DNA from: AP-15 sp963833745
Lineage (GTDB): Bacteria > Pseudomonadota > Alphaproteobacteria > ATCC43930 > CGMCC-115725
DNA: 64,000 nt
Reading direction: 5' to 3'
NCBI GenBank assembly: GCA_963833745.1
Contig: CAWHZD010000004.1
Coordinates: 1,178,001-1,242,000 of the forward strand
Positions 1-8,196 of the stretch are shown here, piece after piece (positions within the stretch are counted from its first letter, which is position 1; each line of letters begins with the position of its first letter). A program made the translations under genes and the position numbers. The notes beneath the pieces are model-generated. The model saw only the letters and a program-made list of their open reading frames with translations, did no database searches and was not told the DNA's origin.

Positions 1-1149
1 GCTCAGGCCGAGGCCGCTGCCTTTACCCGCTTCCTTGGTCGTAAAAAACGGCTCAAAGGCGCGCTCGGCCACCTCAGGGGGCATTCCGTGTCCGGTATCC
101 GATACCACAATCCGCACATATTCTCCGGCGAGGACACCCCGGCCGGCCTCCGAGCTGGCGGGATCTACCGAGACATTCGCCGCTTCGATGAGCAGACTGC
201 CCTGATCGAGCATGGCATCGCGCGCATTTACGACAAGGTTCAGGATTGCAGCCTCGAGCAAAATCGGATCGGTCTTGCAATGCCATAGCCCCATCACATG
301 CACAAAATCCATTGTGACGGCCTCGCCGGCCGCCCGGCGCAGAAAACTCGCTCCAGCGCTCATAAAATCGACGAAGTCGACGGCCTCGAGTGCGAGCGTG
401 CCGCGTCGAGCGAAGGCGAGGAGTTGCTGTGTGATCTTTGCGGCGTGCTCGCTAGCAGATTCCGCATTCGCCAGCCGTTGCAGGAGCCTTTGCTGCGTCG
501 GCGGATAGAAAGCATCACTTTGTTTGATAGCGTAATGAATTAACTCTAAGTTTCCTGAAATAACGGTCAGCAGATTGTTGAAATCGTGGGCGATGCCGCC
601 GGTTAGTTGGCCGACGAGATCGAGTTTTTGCGCGTGCCAGAGCGCCAGTTCCGCCGCCCGCCGTTCAGCTTCTTCCTTGGCAAGTACCTGATTGGCCTCG
701 TACAGTTTTTGCGTCCGCTCGGCGACCAATTGTTCGAGATGCTGGTTGATCCGACGGACATCCTGCTCCGCCCTTCGCATCCGGAGCAGCGCGTTGACGG
801 TGGCAATCAGCTCGTCGGGTTCGATCGGCTCCACAAGATAGGAATCGGCACCGCCGTCGAGCGCACGGGCACGGTCGGCAACTCCGGTGAAGGCGGCGGA
901 GGTTTGCAATATTATAATCTGTGGAAAACGCGATTTAATTTCGCGACAAATCTCGATGCCGCTCGCGTCCGGCAACTTGACATCAAGCAGAATCAAATGG
1001 GGGTTATGAGCCTCCGCCAAGGCGAGCGCGTCGCGTCCGTAACCCGCCTCATGGATGTCGAATCCTTGCCGCCCAAGAACGTGGCTTTTGACGTAGCGCG
1101 TCGCCTTATCGTCGTCGACGATCAGGATGCGGCTAACTTCGTCGTTCAT
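1..1149 (-). CDS. Receiver-histidine kinase, C-terminus beyond the window
   Basis: A cytoplasmic two-component protein. The visible 383 codons start with a receiver domain (about residues 6-122) with the acidic pair in LIVDDD and the phospho-acceptor Asp in LILLDVKLPD. A coiled linker follows, then a kinase core with H-box GGIAHDFNNLLT, N-box NLVVNARDAM and G1 motif DTGHGMPPE. The gene runs off the left edge just after a G2-like GSGLGLS motif. The start ATG lies inside the end of the upstream kinase gene (17-bp overlap), which implies translational coupling in the rsb operon. The usual receiver Lys region reads YLVEP, a variant seen in this receiver-first kinase type. No membrane segment or sensor domain is visible, so input probably comes from the partner proteins. 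Confidence 0.88.
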   Translation of the reverse strand, partial: MNDEVSRILIVDDDKATRYVKSHVLGRQGFDIHEAGYGRDALALAEAHNPHLILLDVKLPDASGIEICREIKSRFPQIIILQTSAAFTGVADRARALDGGADSYLVEPIEPDELIATVNALLRMRRAEQDVRRINQHLEQLVAERTQKLYEANQVLAKEEAERRAAELALWHAQKLDLVGQLTGGIAHDFNNLLTVISGNLELIHYAIKQSDAFYPPTQQRLLQRLANAESASEHAAKITQQLLAFARRGTLALEAVDFVDFMSAGASFLRRAAGEAVTMDFVHVMGLWHCKTDPILLEAAILNLVVNARDAMLDQGSLLIEAANVSVDPASSEAGRGVLAGEYVRIVVSDTGHGMPPEVAERAFEPFFTTKEAGKGSGLGLS

Positions 1150-3292
1150 CCTGTCCTCCGACACGATCCGAGCAGCGTCTAGCCAAAACCTGCTCGATGG
1201 TCTCGGTGAGTGCGACTGCAGAGAGATCCGATTTCGACATGATGCGCGACGCCCGGCCGAGAAGCTGCCGTTCGTAAGGGTTGAGGATCGCCGACGTAAG
1301 AACGATAGCCGGAAGATCATCGAGGCCGGGGTCGCCCGCTATATGCTCAAGCAACTCGAAGCCAGTCATTTCCGGCATCTTCAAGTCCAGCAGCAAAACG
1401 TCGGGCGGGATGTTGCGCAGTTGAGCCAACCCCTCGGTTCCGGTTGTAGCTTCTCGCACGTCATAAACGCCGCGCGGCAGCAATTGGCGCACGAGATATC
1501 GCGCTACCTCCTCATCGTCGACGATCAGCACTCTGGTAACCGACTGGTTGCCGGTAAGACGATCAAGCACGTCAAATAGCAACTCAGGATCGATCGGTTT
1601 GGCGAGATAGGCGTCGGCGCCAAGATGGAGTGCTTTGCGCGTCTCGCCGGTTGAAGAGGTGACGACGATCGGTATGTCGGCTGTCGCCTTCCCCTGCCGA
1701 AGCCCGAGGATCATTCGCCAGGATTCATCCCCGAATAGCACCACATCGAGAAGGATCGCAGCGGGTCCTACGCGATCAAGCGCTCGTTTCGCGGCAGCGA
1801 TAGTCCTCGCTACGATCGGTTGATAGCGGGTGTTGGCAAGAAGGCGCTGCATGGCAAACGCGTCGGCGGGGTCGTCATCGACGACCAGAACCGGGACACG
1901 GGCAGGATCGAGCGTCCACCCTTCTTCGACGGCTTCCTCCGCCTCCGCAACCTGACAAAGTCGCGGCACCGTCACTGAAAAAACCGAGCCCTGTCCCAGT
2001 GCACTCTCGACCGTGATCTCGCCGCCCAAAAGCTCAGCCAGCTTCTTCGACAATGGCAAACCAAGACCAGTGCCCTTGATGCGGGACTGCATCGGATGAG
2101 CGATTTGGCCGAATTCTTCGAATATGACGTCTAGGTCCGCCGCGGCGATGCCGATGCCGGTATCACGAACATAAAACGTCACCATTCCTCTGTCGGGATC
2201 GGTGTCCGCCCATACTCGCACTTCGCCCTTTTCGGTAAATTTAATCGCGTTCGACAAAAAATTGCGCAGAATCTGAGAAACTTTTCCTTCATCGGCGCAG
2301 AGCGGCGGTAAGTTCGTCGCGTCCTCGAAGATTAGCGCAACAGCATTGCCAACGAGCAACGGCCGCAGCATGCCGCGCAGCGTGCCGAACAAGCTCTCGA
2401 CGGTAAATTCGACCGCCGTTATCGTCGTCTTGCCCGCCTCCACCTTCGCGAGGTCGAGCAGGTCGTTGACTAGTTCCGTCAGACTTTCCGCAGCCTTCCG
2501 AATGAATTGTACCTGCTTCTCTTGTTCCGGCGACAATTCTCCGTCGGTTCGGGCTAGCAAAAGACGCGCGAGGGAAAGGATCGAGTTCAGTGGGGTACGA
2601 AACTCGTGGCTCATGTTCGAAAGAAATTTCGACTTGAGTTCATCGGCACGCCGGAGATGATCCGCGCGCTCGTCGAGTTCGGCATATAGCGCGACGACAC
2701 CGCGATTGGTGTCCTGTAGTTCTTGGTTCAGCTGAACGAGGGACCGCTGCCGATCCTGCAACTCCTCGAGCTGTAGGACGGTCTCCTGATTCTGGCGCCG
2801 GATTTCCTCGACCGGATCGGCCGGCTCGTCCGCGGCGAGCACACGACCGATGTGCTTGATCAGCTCTCCCGTCACCACCGGCGCGTTTGCCGGGAGGAAT
2901 TTTGCTATCCGCACGGAGGCGCCACCCCCGGCAGGCGATTGAATGTCGAACTGATCCATTAGTCGTTGCGCACCGCGCAGTCCTACACCCATGCCTTTCT
3001 CAGATCGGTGACCGCCAGAGAGTACCGCTGTCACATCCTCGATGCCCGGTCCGTTGTCGCTGATCACTATCTCGAAGGAATGCCGCAGTGGACCGTCCTT
3101 GACTCGGAATTCCGCACGGCCGCCGCCAGCGTATTCGAAAGCATTGCGCGCAAGTTCCGAAACGGCGGTGGTTACCCGCGTCTGATCCTGTCGATCGAAG
3201 CCTAGGAGCTCAGCGAGCCGCCGCGTTCGCTTCCGCAAGAGAACAATATCAGGTTCGCGCTCGAGCGCGACGAGGAGCAGCCGGGCGTTCAT
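1133..3292 (-). CDS. Hybrid kinase: RsbT-like ATPase + HisKA/HATPase + two receivers
   Basis: 719 residues. The first ~130 form an RsbW/RsbT-type ATPase (N-box SELARNAFEYAGGG, then SDNGPGIEDV). A coiled coil follows at ~160-215, then a histidine kinase with H-box SHEFRTPLNS, an N-box in LRNFLSNAIKF, RDTGIGIA and GTGLGLPLSKK, and finally two receivers (phospho-Asp in ILLDVVLFGDE and LLLDLKMPEM). There is no membrane segment. The start overlaps the preceding ATPase/phosphatase gene by 4 bp (ATGA) and the end overlaps the next kinase. Known: RsbT-type kinases phosphorylate stressosome proteins and their activators. Inferred: joining that domain to a histidine kinase lets stressosome output control a phosphorelay. 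Its partner specificity is unknown. Confidence 0.9.
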   Translation of the reverse strand: MNARLLLVALEREPDIVLLRKRTRRLAELLGFDRQDQTRVTTAVSELARNAFEYAGGGRAEFRVKDGPLRHSFEIVISDNGPGIEDVTAVLSGGHRSEKGMGVGLRGAQRLMDQFDIQSPAGGGASVRIAKFLPANAPVVTGELIKHIGRVLAADEPADPVEEIRRQNQETVLQLEELQDRQRSLVQLNQELQDTNRGVVALYAELDERADHLRRADELKSKFLSNMSHEFRTPLNSILSLARLLLARTDGELSPEQEKQVQFIRKAAESLTELVNDLLDLAKVEAGKTTITAVEFTVESLFGTLRGMLRPLLVGNAVALIFEDATNLPPLCADEGKVSQILRNFLSNAIKFTEKGEVRVWADTDPDRGMVTFYVRDTGIGIAAADLDVIFEEFGQIAHPMQSRIKGTGLGLPLSKKLAELLGGEITVESALGQGSVFSVTVPRLCQVAEAEEAVEEGWTLDPARVPVLVVDDDPADAFAMQRLLANTRYQPIVARTIAAAKRALDRVGPAAILLDVVLFGDESWRMILGLRQGKATADIPIVVTSSTGETRKALHLGADAYLAKPIDPELLFDVLDRLTGNQSVTRVLIVDDEEVARYLVRQLLPRGVYDVREATTGTEGLAQLRNIPPDVLLLDLKMPEMTGFELLEHIAGDPGLDDLPAIVLTSAILNPYERQLLGRASRIMSKSDLSAVALTETIEQVLARRCSDRVGGQDERRS

Positions 3293-4281
3293 TGCGAAAC
3301 CCGAACTGCGACCACGGAGGCGTCGTCGCGGCCCCGGCGGTGATCACGAAAAAGGACACCCGCCACCAGCGAGGGATCGCTCGCAGCAAGTCCGGGGTAA
3401 CCATCCATCTCCCAACGAGCCGAAATGCCGTCGGAATGCAAGACTACCAGTGGCTTGCCCGTGTACGCATAGGTGAACTCGCGGATGCGCGGTGCAATGT
3501 GCCCAGCGATGCCGTTATAGGATGCCATTCGGCGAGATTGCCCATTGGCGGCGAGCACGGCACTGATATTGCCGATGCCGACGAAGCGCACCAAGCGCGC
3601 ATCCGAGTCTATACGCGCGACCGCAAGCGCTGCACCTCTCGTCGGGGAAAGCGCTCGGTGAAGCGCTTCGACCAGCGGCACACAGTCCTTATCGATGTTG
3701 TCGGCGAACGCGCGCGTCGCAATTTCGGCGGCTTGCGCCGCGAGCGGCCCGTGACCCAAGCCGTCGACGACCATTAGTGTCGCATTCGATCCGTCATGAA
3801 CCATCGACCAGCGGTCGCCACAAACGCTTTCGCCAGGATACGGATCGATTATGACGCCGATTTCCGCTCCGGGCAGCCCTGCTGCATTCGCGGGTTGGAA
3901 CCTCGCCAGCACAGCAGTTCCCTGCCCCGGGCGGGAATAGATCGCATAGTGATCGCTATTGCGCGCGATTGCGCCCAGGCCGGTCCCCGGGCTACCGGCC
4001 GTCGAGAACCCGTCGGCGAGGCAACGTCCCACGTCCGCCATTCCGGGCCCGCTGTCCAGCCCGAGCAGTTCAATACCCGAGCCTTTCGCCGGCCCCAAGC
4101 AGCGGGACACCACCATCCCGCCGCCACCATGCTTCAACAGGTTGGTCCCAATCTCGGTGGCGACGAGGGCGGCACGCCCCACCACATTCTCCGTGACGCC
4201 GTTCCGGCGGGCAACTTCGGTTACGGTTCGCCGGACTTCACCGACTTGGCTTGGATCGCCTACCCGATTGATGACACTCAT
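3289..4281 (-). CDS. RsbT-like ATPase fused to SpoIIE/RsbX-type PP2C phosphatase
   Basis: 330 residues. The N-terminal ~130 residues are an anti-sigma-type HATPase (ATEIGTNLLKHGGGG, LDSGPGMAD, GTGLGAIARN). The C-terminal ~190 are a PP2C/SpoIIE-like phosphatase with the metal-binding signature VVDGLGHGPLAAQAA and GDRWS upstream. In known stressosomes RsbX dephosphorylates RsbR/RsbS and resets the complex, and RsbT is the kinase. This protein carries both fold types, so it could act as an antagonistic or reset partner. The gap to the rsbT-like gene upstream is 1 bp, and the end overlaps the hybrid kinase start by 4 bp. Confidence 0.88.
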   Translation of the reverse strand: MSVINRVGDPSQVGEVRRTVTEVARRNGVTENVVGRAALVATEIGTNLLKHGGGGMVVSRCLGPAKGSGIELLGLDSGPGMADVGRCLADGFSTAGSPGTGLGAIARNSDHYAIYSRPGQGTAVLARFQPANAAGLPGAEIGVIIDPYPGESVCGDRWSMVHDGSNATLMVVDGLGHGPLAAQAAEIATRAFADNIDKDCVPLVEALHRALSPTRGAALAVARIDSDARLVRFVGIGNISAVLAANGQSRRMASYNGIAGHIAPRIREFTYAYTGKPLVVLHSDGISARWEMDGYPGLAASDPSLVAGVLFRDHRRGRDDASVVAVRVSQ

Positions 4282-4282
4282 A

Positions 4283-4690
4283 TCATAGCTTCCAACGCGC
4301 GAGCGTGACAGTCGTCCCCTCGCCCGGAGTTGATTCTATCGAGAATTCGTTCGACAAGCGCTTTGCACCGCTGAGGCCCAGTCCGAGCCCACCGCCGGTC
4401 GTATAGCCATCGGTCATCGCCGCCTTCATGTCAGCGATGCCGGGGCCCTTGTCGGAAAAGGTCAACCGCACACCACGGTGGGTCCCATCGCGCAGGATCT
4501 CGATCAGAAGGATCCCGCCACCTCCGTAGTCCACCGTATTGCGAGCAATTTCGCTCGCTGCGGTCACTAGCTTCGTCTGGTCGACGATTCCGAACCCAGC
4601 CGCTATGGCCTTCGCCCGCACCGTCTGACGAGCTCGTACGACATCGTCCGAGGTTTGCAAAGCCACCGTGTCAGACGTCTCGACGACCAA
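4283..4690 (-). CDS. rsbT: Stressosome serine/threonine kinase RsbT
   Basis: 135 residues, the usual length for RsbT. It is a single GHKL ATPase domain with N-box ASEIARNTVDYGGGG, G1 FSDKGPGIAD and a glycine lid in GGGLGLGLSGAKRL. RsbT is held by the RsbR/RsbS complex, phosphorylates their STAS domains under stress, and is then released to activate a downstream target. The start lies 20 bp inside rsbS, as expected for a coupled rsbR-rsbS-rsbT operon. The classical RsbU phosphatase is absent. Here the following genes encode ATPase/phosphatase and kinase proteins instead. Confidence 0.92.
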   Translation of the reverse strand: MVVETSDTVALQTSDDVVRARQTVRAKAIAAGFGIVDQTKLVTAASEIARNTVDYGGGGILLIEILRDGTHRGVRLTFSDKGPGIADMKAAMTDGYTTGGGLGLGLSGAKRLSNEFSIESTPGEGTTVTLARWKL

Positions 4691-5060
4691 GTGGTCCCCC
4701 TCGCTCGTCGATGGCCTGACGGATTACCGCGAGGCCTTTATCGACGTTGAGAGCCGTGCGCACACCGGTCAGCGAAAGACCAAGCTCGACCAAAGTGATC
4801 GCGACCGCGGGCCGCATCCCGACAACTACAGTTACTGCGTCGAGCACGCGCGACATGGCAGCGATGTTGTTGAGCATACGGCCGATGAAGGAATCGACGA
4901 TCTCGAGTCCCGAGATGTCGATCATTACCCCGCGTGCTCGGTCGGCCACTATCCGGTTGGTAAGATCCTCCTGCAGCGCCGTCGCCAGGCGGTCATGCAT
5001 ATCGACTTGGATGGAAACGAGAAGACAGTCGCCGATCTTCAATATCGGGATTTCCGCCAT
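4671..5060 (-). CDS. rsbS: Stressosome STAS antagonist RsbS
   Basis: 129 residues forming one STAS domain. The conserved phosphorylation loop reads DISGLEIVDSFIGR, with Ser in the position phosphorylated by RsbT in characterised RsbS proteins. The segment VVVGMRPAVAITLVELGL is typical of RsbS. RsbS forms the stressosome core with RsbR and holds RsbT in unstressed cells. It lies 5 bp downstream of rsbR and overlaps rsbT by 20 bp. Confidence 0.93.
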   Translation of the reverse strand: MAEIPILKIGDCLLVSIQVDMHDRLATALQEDLTNRIVADRARGVMIDISGLEIVDSFIGRMLNNIAAMSRVLDAVTVVVGMRPAVAITLVELGLSLTGVRTALNVDKGLAVIRQAIDERGGPLGRRDV

Positions 5061-5065
5061 GAGGA

Positions 5066-5938
5066 TCAGGCCTCCTGGCGCGACACGACATCGACCACTG
5101 TCTTACTAAGGCGACGCAGCGCCAGTGCGAAAGCATCGGCCATAGTGGCCTTCGAAACGACGCCAAGATCAAGCCCGAGATGGACAATGGTCTGCGCGAT
5201 CTGTGGCCTGATACCGCTGATGATGCAGTCTGCCCCCATCAGACGAGCGGCCGCCACAGTCTTGATCAGGTGCTGAGCCACCAGCGTATCAACCGTCGGC
5301 ACCCCCGTGATGTCGATGATCGCGATCTCGGCACCAGCGGCGACGATCTCTTCAAGCAGGTTCTCCATCACGGTCTGCGTGCGGGCGCTGTCGAGCGTAC
5401 CGATCAGTGGCAGCGCGAGAATCCCCTCCCAAAGCCGCACGACCGGCGTGGACAGCTCCAGCAGCTCCTGCTGTTGGCGCAAAATAATATCTTCGCGGTT
5501 CTTCAGGGATGCCTCGACGGTATAGAGCCCGAGCCTGTCGATTAGCGTCGTCGCCGTCCAGATCTCATGCGCGAGCCGGCCCGGGTCGGTCCCGATTTTT
5601 TGCTGCAGCAAGTCGAACAGCGGCTCTTTGATCGAAAATACAAAGGTAGCTGTCTCCGAGGGCGTCAGACCGAGCGCGGCGCGAGACCGCGACACCTCTT
5701 CCAGCACGGACCGAGTCCGATCCCACGGTGGAGTCGTGATATCTAGCAACTGTCCGGCCGCCACGCCTTCACGTAGGGCAGCAAGCAGCCGACTGGAATT
5801 CTCGCCGAGGTCCGCCTCGCTGATCTGTCCGCTGCGTAGGGCGCCTGATTTTTTTTGCGATTCTAACCACTCGGTGAGCAGAGATTGCTCGTTTTCTCTC
5901 AAAAGTTGCGGAAGTGTCGTCGTCCTTTTTGCTTCCAT
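5066..5938 (-). CDS. rsbR: Stressosome sensor-scaffold RsbR
   Basis: About 290 residues from the ATG at 5936-5938. That start is preceded by a good ribosome site (GAGGAAA, 3-9 bp upstream) and fits the family better than an upstream start at 6013. The N-terminal ~165 residues are a helical RsbR_N-like sensory domain. The C-terminal ~120 are a STAS domain with phospho-loop IDITGVPTVDTLVAQH (Thr at the acceptor position) and GADCIISGIRPQIAQT. RsbR co-assembles with RsbS and passes a stress signal to RsbT. It is the first gene of the operon and is divergent from the receiver gene at 6103, with a ~165-bp shared control region. Confidence 0.92.
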   Translation of the reverse strand: MEAKRTTTLPQLLRENEQSLLTEWLESQKKSGALRSGQISEADLGENSSRLLAALREGVAAGQLLDITTPPWDRTRSVLEEVSRSRAALGLTPSETATFVFSIKEPLFDLLQQKIGTDPGRLAHEIWTATTLIDRLGLYTVEASLKNREDIILRQQQELLELSTPVVRLWEGILALPLIGTLDSARTQTVMENLLEEIVAAGAEIAIIDITGVPTVDTLVAQHLIKTVAAARLMGADCIISGIRPQIAQTIVHLGLDLGVVSKATMADAFALALRRLSKTVVDVVSRQEA

Positions 5939-6102
5939 CGTTTCCTCAGACGTTGCGCTGCTTGGTCTCTCGCTCGATAATTCACGTCGCACGCAGCGAA
6001 AAGCGGCTCCCACGGTTGCGGGCAGATGTTAGACCGGGTAACCTAGCCGATCGCCTACCTAACGCTGCGGAAACTTTTTCGGACCGACGGGTGGCACTGA
6101 CT

Positions 6103-6459
6103 ATGCCGAGAATACTCCTCGTCGACGATGACCCGGCCCTGGCCTCGGCGATAGCCAAATTGCTGTACGCCCGAGGTTTCGGCGTTGTGGTCGCGCCCGA
6201 CTACCGGCTTGCGCTGGAGGAACTTGAAAGCGAGCGTTCGATTGATCTACTCTTAACAGATATCGTGATGCCCCAGCGTGTCAACGGCTTGGCGCTTTCA
6301 CGCATGGCGCGGATGCGGAGGCCAAACCTCAAAGTGATTTACATGACGGCCTACGATATTCCCGGGGTGGTGGACGAGGCGCTGGGCCCCGTGTTGCGCA
6401 AGCCGGTCGAGGACGAAGAGCTTATCTCAGAGATTAGGCGGCTGCTGCGGGTCGTTTGA
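6103..6459 (+). CDS. Single-domain response regulator
   Basis: 118 residues consisting only of a receiver domain: acidic pair in ILLVDDDPALA, phospho-Asp in LLLTDIVMPQ, Thr in YMTAYD and Lys in LRKPVED. There is no output domain. ATG at 6103 is chosen; GTG at 6091 in the same frame is possible. It is transcribed away from the rsbR operon, so it probably serves as a phospho-sink or shuttle for the histidine kinases at 1-3292. That role is inference from position. Confidence 0.88.
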   Translation: MPRILLVDDDPALASAIAKLLYARGFGVVVAPDYRLALEELESERSIDLLLTDIVMPQRVNGLALSRMARMRRPNLKVIYMTAYDIPGVVDEALGPVLRKPVEDEELISEIRRLLRVV

Positions 6460-6840
6460 CGTTCATTTGCTCACCGACACCGGCTCGACTGGGCCGCCAG
6501 AGCGCCAGATATAGGGGCACCTAACACTCACGGTTGAAGGATGCCGCCGCGCCCGAGTCGGGCAAGATGCATATACGATACGCTAAACCTGATGTCCGGA
6601 AGGGGTGAGCCGGTTGAGCGGCCCACCTCGCTGTCGACTAAAGCATTTTGCAGCGTGCAGGGTAGGTCGTTCTTGGTGCAGCGATGGACGCTGTCACAGG
6701 GGCGCCGCGCGGCGCTCCTTTGATCTTTGAGCCTGCGACGCACATGGAGCGAGCGGCCTGCTGCTGATGAAGCCGGCGTCAGCAATTGGGCCACATGTTG
6801 CTGAACTCGACATCTGGCGGGCTGCACGTCGCGTATGCGC
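6460..6840. other. Non-coding interval with no recognisable gene
   Basis: 381 bases between the receiver gene and an IS-end remnant. Short open frames exist on both strands, but none has a ribosome site, family motif or codon pattern that supports a gene. No RNA gene was recognised. Confidence 0.5.
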
Positions 6841-6982
6841 TGTTGTCGCCGGAGTGATTCTCCCCAGAAGCGCCGTTTGAATTTTCCTCAGGTGTGATGT
6901 CCGGTTTCCCGGGGCGCGGGAAGCCTAGTCGGCGCGCCGTCCGATGATCCCTGCCGCGGGGCGGGAGGGGGAGGTGATCCGG
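6841..6982 (+). mobile_element. Solo terminal remnant of an IS21-type element
   Basis: This stretch matches, in inverse orientation, the right-hand terminus of the IS21 element at 43070-48064 (its bases about 47918-48064). Shared blocks include TGATTCTCCCCAGAAGCGCC, a TTCC/TCAGGTGTGATG block, the GATGATCCCT block and GGTGATCC. It begins with TGTTG, like the terminal TGT of that element, and similarity stops near 6982. Only the end survives, with no transposase frame. It shows that this IS21 family visited the locus before, or that recombination between copies removed the rest. Confidence 0.7.
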
Positions 6983-7025
6983 TTATACATTGATTAGCGA
7001 ACATCGAAGCCGGAGGTGCTCGGCG

Positions 7026-7571
7026 TTAGGAAGGCGTTTCGACCCGTGGGATGTCGGGCAAACGGCGCTCCAACGCATCTACCAGGTGCTCGACCGCGAC
7101 ATATCGCCCCAGCTCGCGGCTGTCGGCGTCGGGATTCTGTTCGATACCGACATGGAGGCTCAGCCGATCGAGCATCTGAATGATCTGAGTTGCCTTTCGC
7201 TCCGTTAGCAGATTGACTTGCAGATCCAGATGATCCCGGCGATCGGCGATGACGCTCATTCGGTTTTGCTTCATCAGCACGAACGCCGCCAGCAATACCG
7301 CCTCGAGCGAAGTGATCGAAGATAACAACGGGTAGGGGAAAAGGTCGAAAGGCTTGATCCCAGGGATCTTTCCCGCATTCACAACTATCCAGCCGACAAA
7401 GGTAACCACTTGCCAGACAACAAAGGCGACGGTTCCGACAAACCCACCGATCGCATCTGTGACTGCCTCGCGACCGGAACGGCGCTCGAGGGCGTTGCTT
7501 TCGACCCGGATAATTTTGTCGATGTTCTCAGCGACTGATGCGGGTGCGCTATCGTTTGATGCTTCGTTCAT
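7026..7571 (-). CDS. DUF1003 inner-membrane protein
   Basis: 181 residues. It contains the DUF1003 pattern: an N-terminal polar part ending in IIRVESNALERRSG, two membrane segments (about residues 42-65 and 82-102) with FVGWIVVNAGKIPG and KPFDLFPYPLLSSITSLEA between and within them, then FVLMKQNRMS and a charged coiled C-terminus. The family is a small cytoplasmic-membrane protein of unknown function. No clear Shine-Dalgarno is seen. It sits alone between an IS remnant and a decayed DUF6496-like gene. Confidence 0.85.
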   Translation of the reverse strand: MNEASNDSAPASVAENIDKIIRVESNALERRSGREAVTDAIGGFVGTVAFVVWQVVTFVGWIVVNAGKIPGIKPFDLFPYPLLSSITSLEAVLLAAFVLMKQNRMSVIADRRDHLDLQVNLLTERKATQIIQMLDRLSLHVGIEQNPDADSRELGRYVAVEHLVDALERRLPDIPRVETPS

Positions 7572-7660
7572 GTGCAGGAGTTCGAAACGGAAATCGGTTG
7601 CATAAATTGCTTTGCCAGTCGCCAGCGCAGCAACTCATGACGGGCAGCGTTTGCGCCAGA

Positions 7661-8076
7661 TCAGCGATAATGCAGGGCTCGCTCGAGTTCAGCCTTGCTC
7701 ATTTTTGAGCGGCCGCGGATGTCGTGGCGTTTGGCCTCGGCGTAAAGGTCGGCGCGCGTCTGACCGCTGGCGTTCTTGCGGTCCCGAAGGCGTGCGGTCG
7801 CGTCGGCATAGGTTCTCTGGGTGGAACGATGGCCTTCGGTCTCGTCCTGGTAGGTTTCGCCACGTCGTTCCTTTGACTTGGTACGGCGCAGGTTGCGGGC
7901 GTTGGCCTGACTGCTTTCCTGGTTGGAAGCGCCGGCCCATGCAGCGCGATCGCGATCGCCTGTTTCGGATTTTTGACCTTCCTCGCCCCGCGCGCAGTCT
8001 TGAGCTCGCCGTGCTTGAACTCGTGCATTACGCGTTCGACCGTCCGCTTTTGGCCGGGTGACTGAGGGATTGCCAT
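7661..8076 (-). pseudogene. Frameshifted DUF6496-like small basic protein
   Basis: The N-terminal frame reads QSPGQKRTVERVMHEFKHGE and then NPKQAIAIALH, typical of DUF6496 proteins. After about base 7940 the family sequence continues in another frame: AGASNQESS, LRRTKSKERRGETYQDE, then DLYAEAKRHDIRGRS and MSKAELERALHYR, ending at 7661-7663. One frameshift near 7940 therefore separates the two halves. This is either a real mutation or a sequence error. Function of the family is unknown; members are often near stress genes in alphaproteobacteria. Confidence 0.7.
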
Positions 8077-8196
8077 AGTGAGCTCCGAAGTGAGATCGCT
8101 GCAGATAGGCGCCGAGATGCCCGGTCAGCCTCCTTCATGCGGACACCGCGCGGCCCGGCTTGGTTCCGATTGCCTCTCGATAGAAATAGCAGACTA

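Noticed and set aside
8076..8196. EcfG-type general-stress promoter (GGAAC at ~8165 on the minus strand)
   Set aside because: The -35-like GGAAC is present, but no CGTT was found at the required 16-17-bp spacing.
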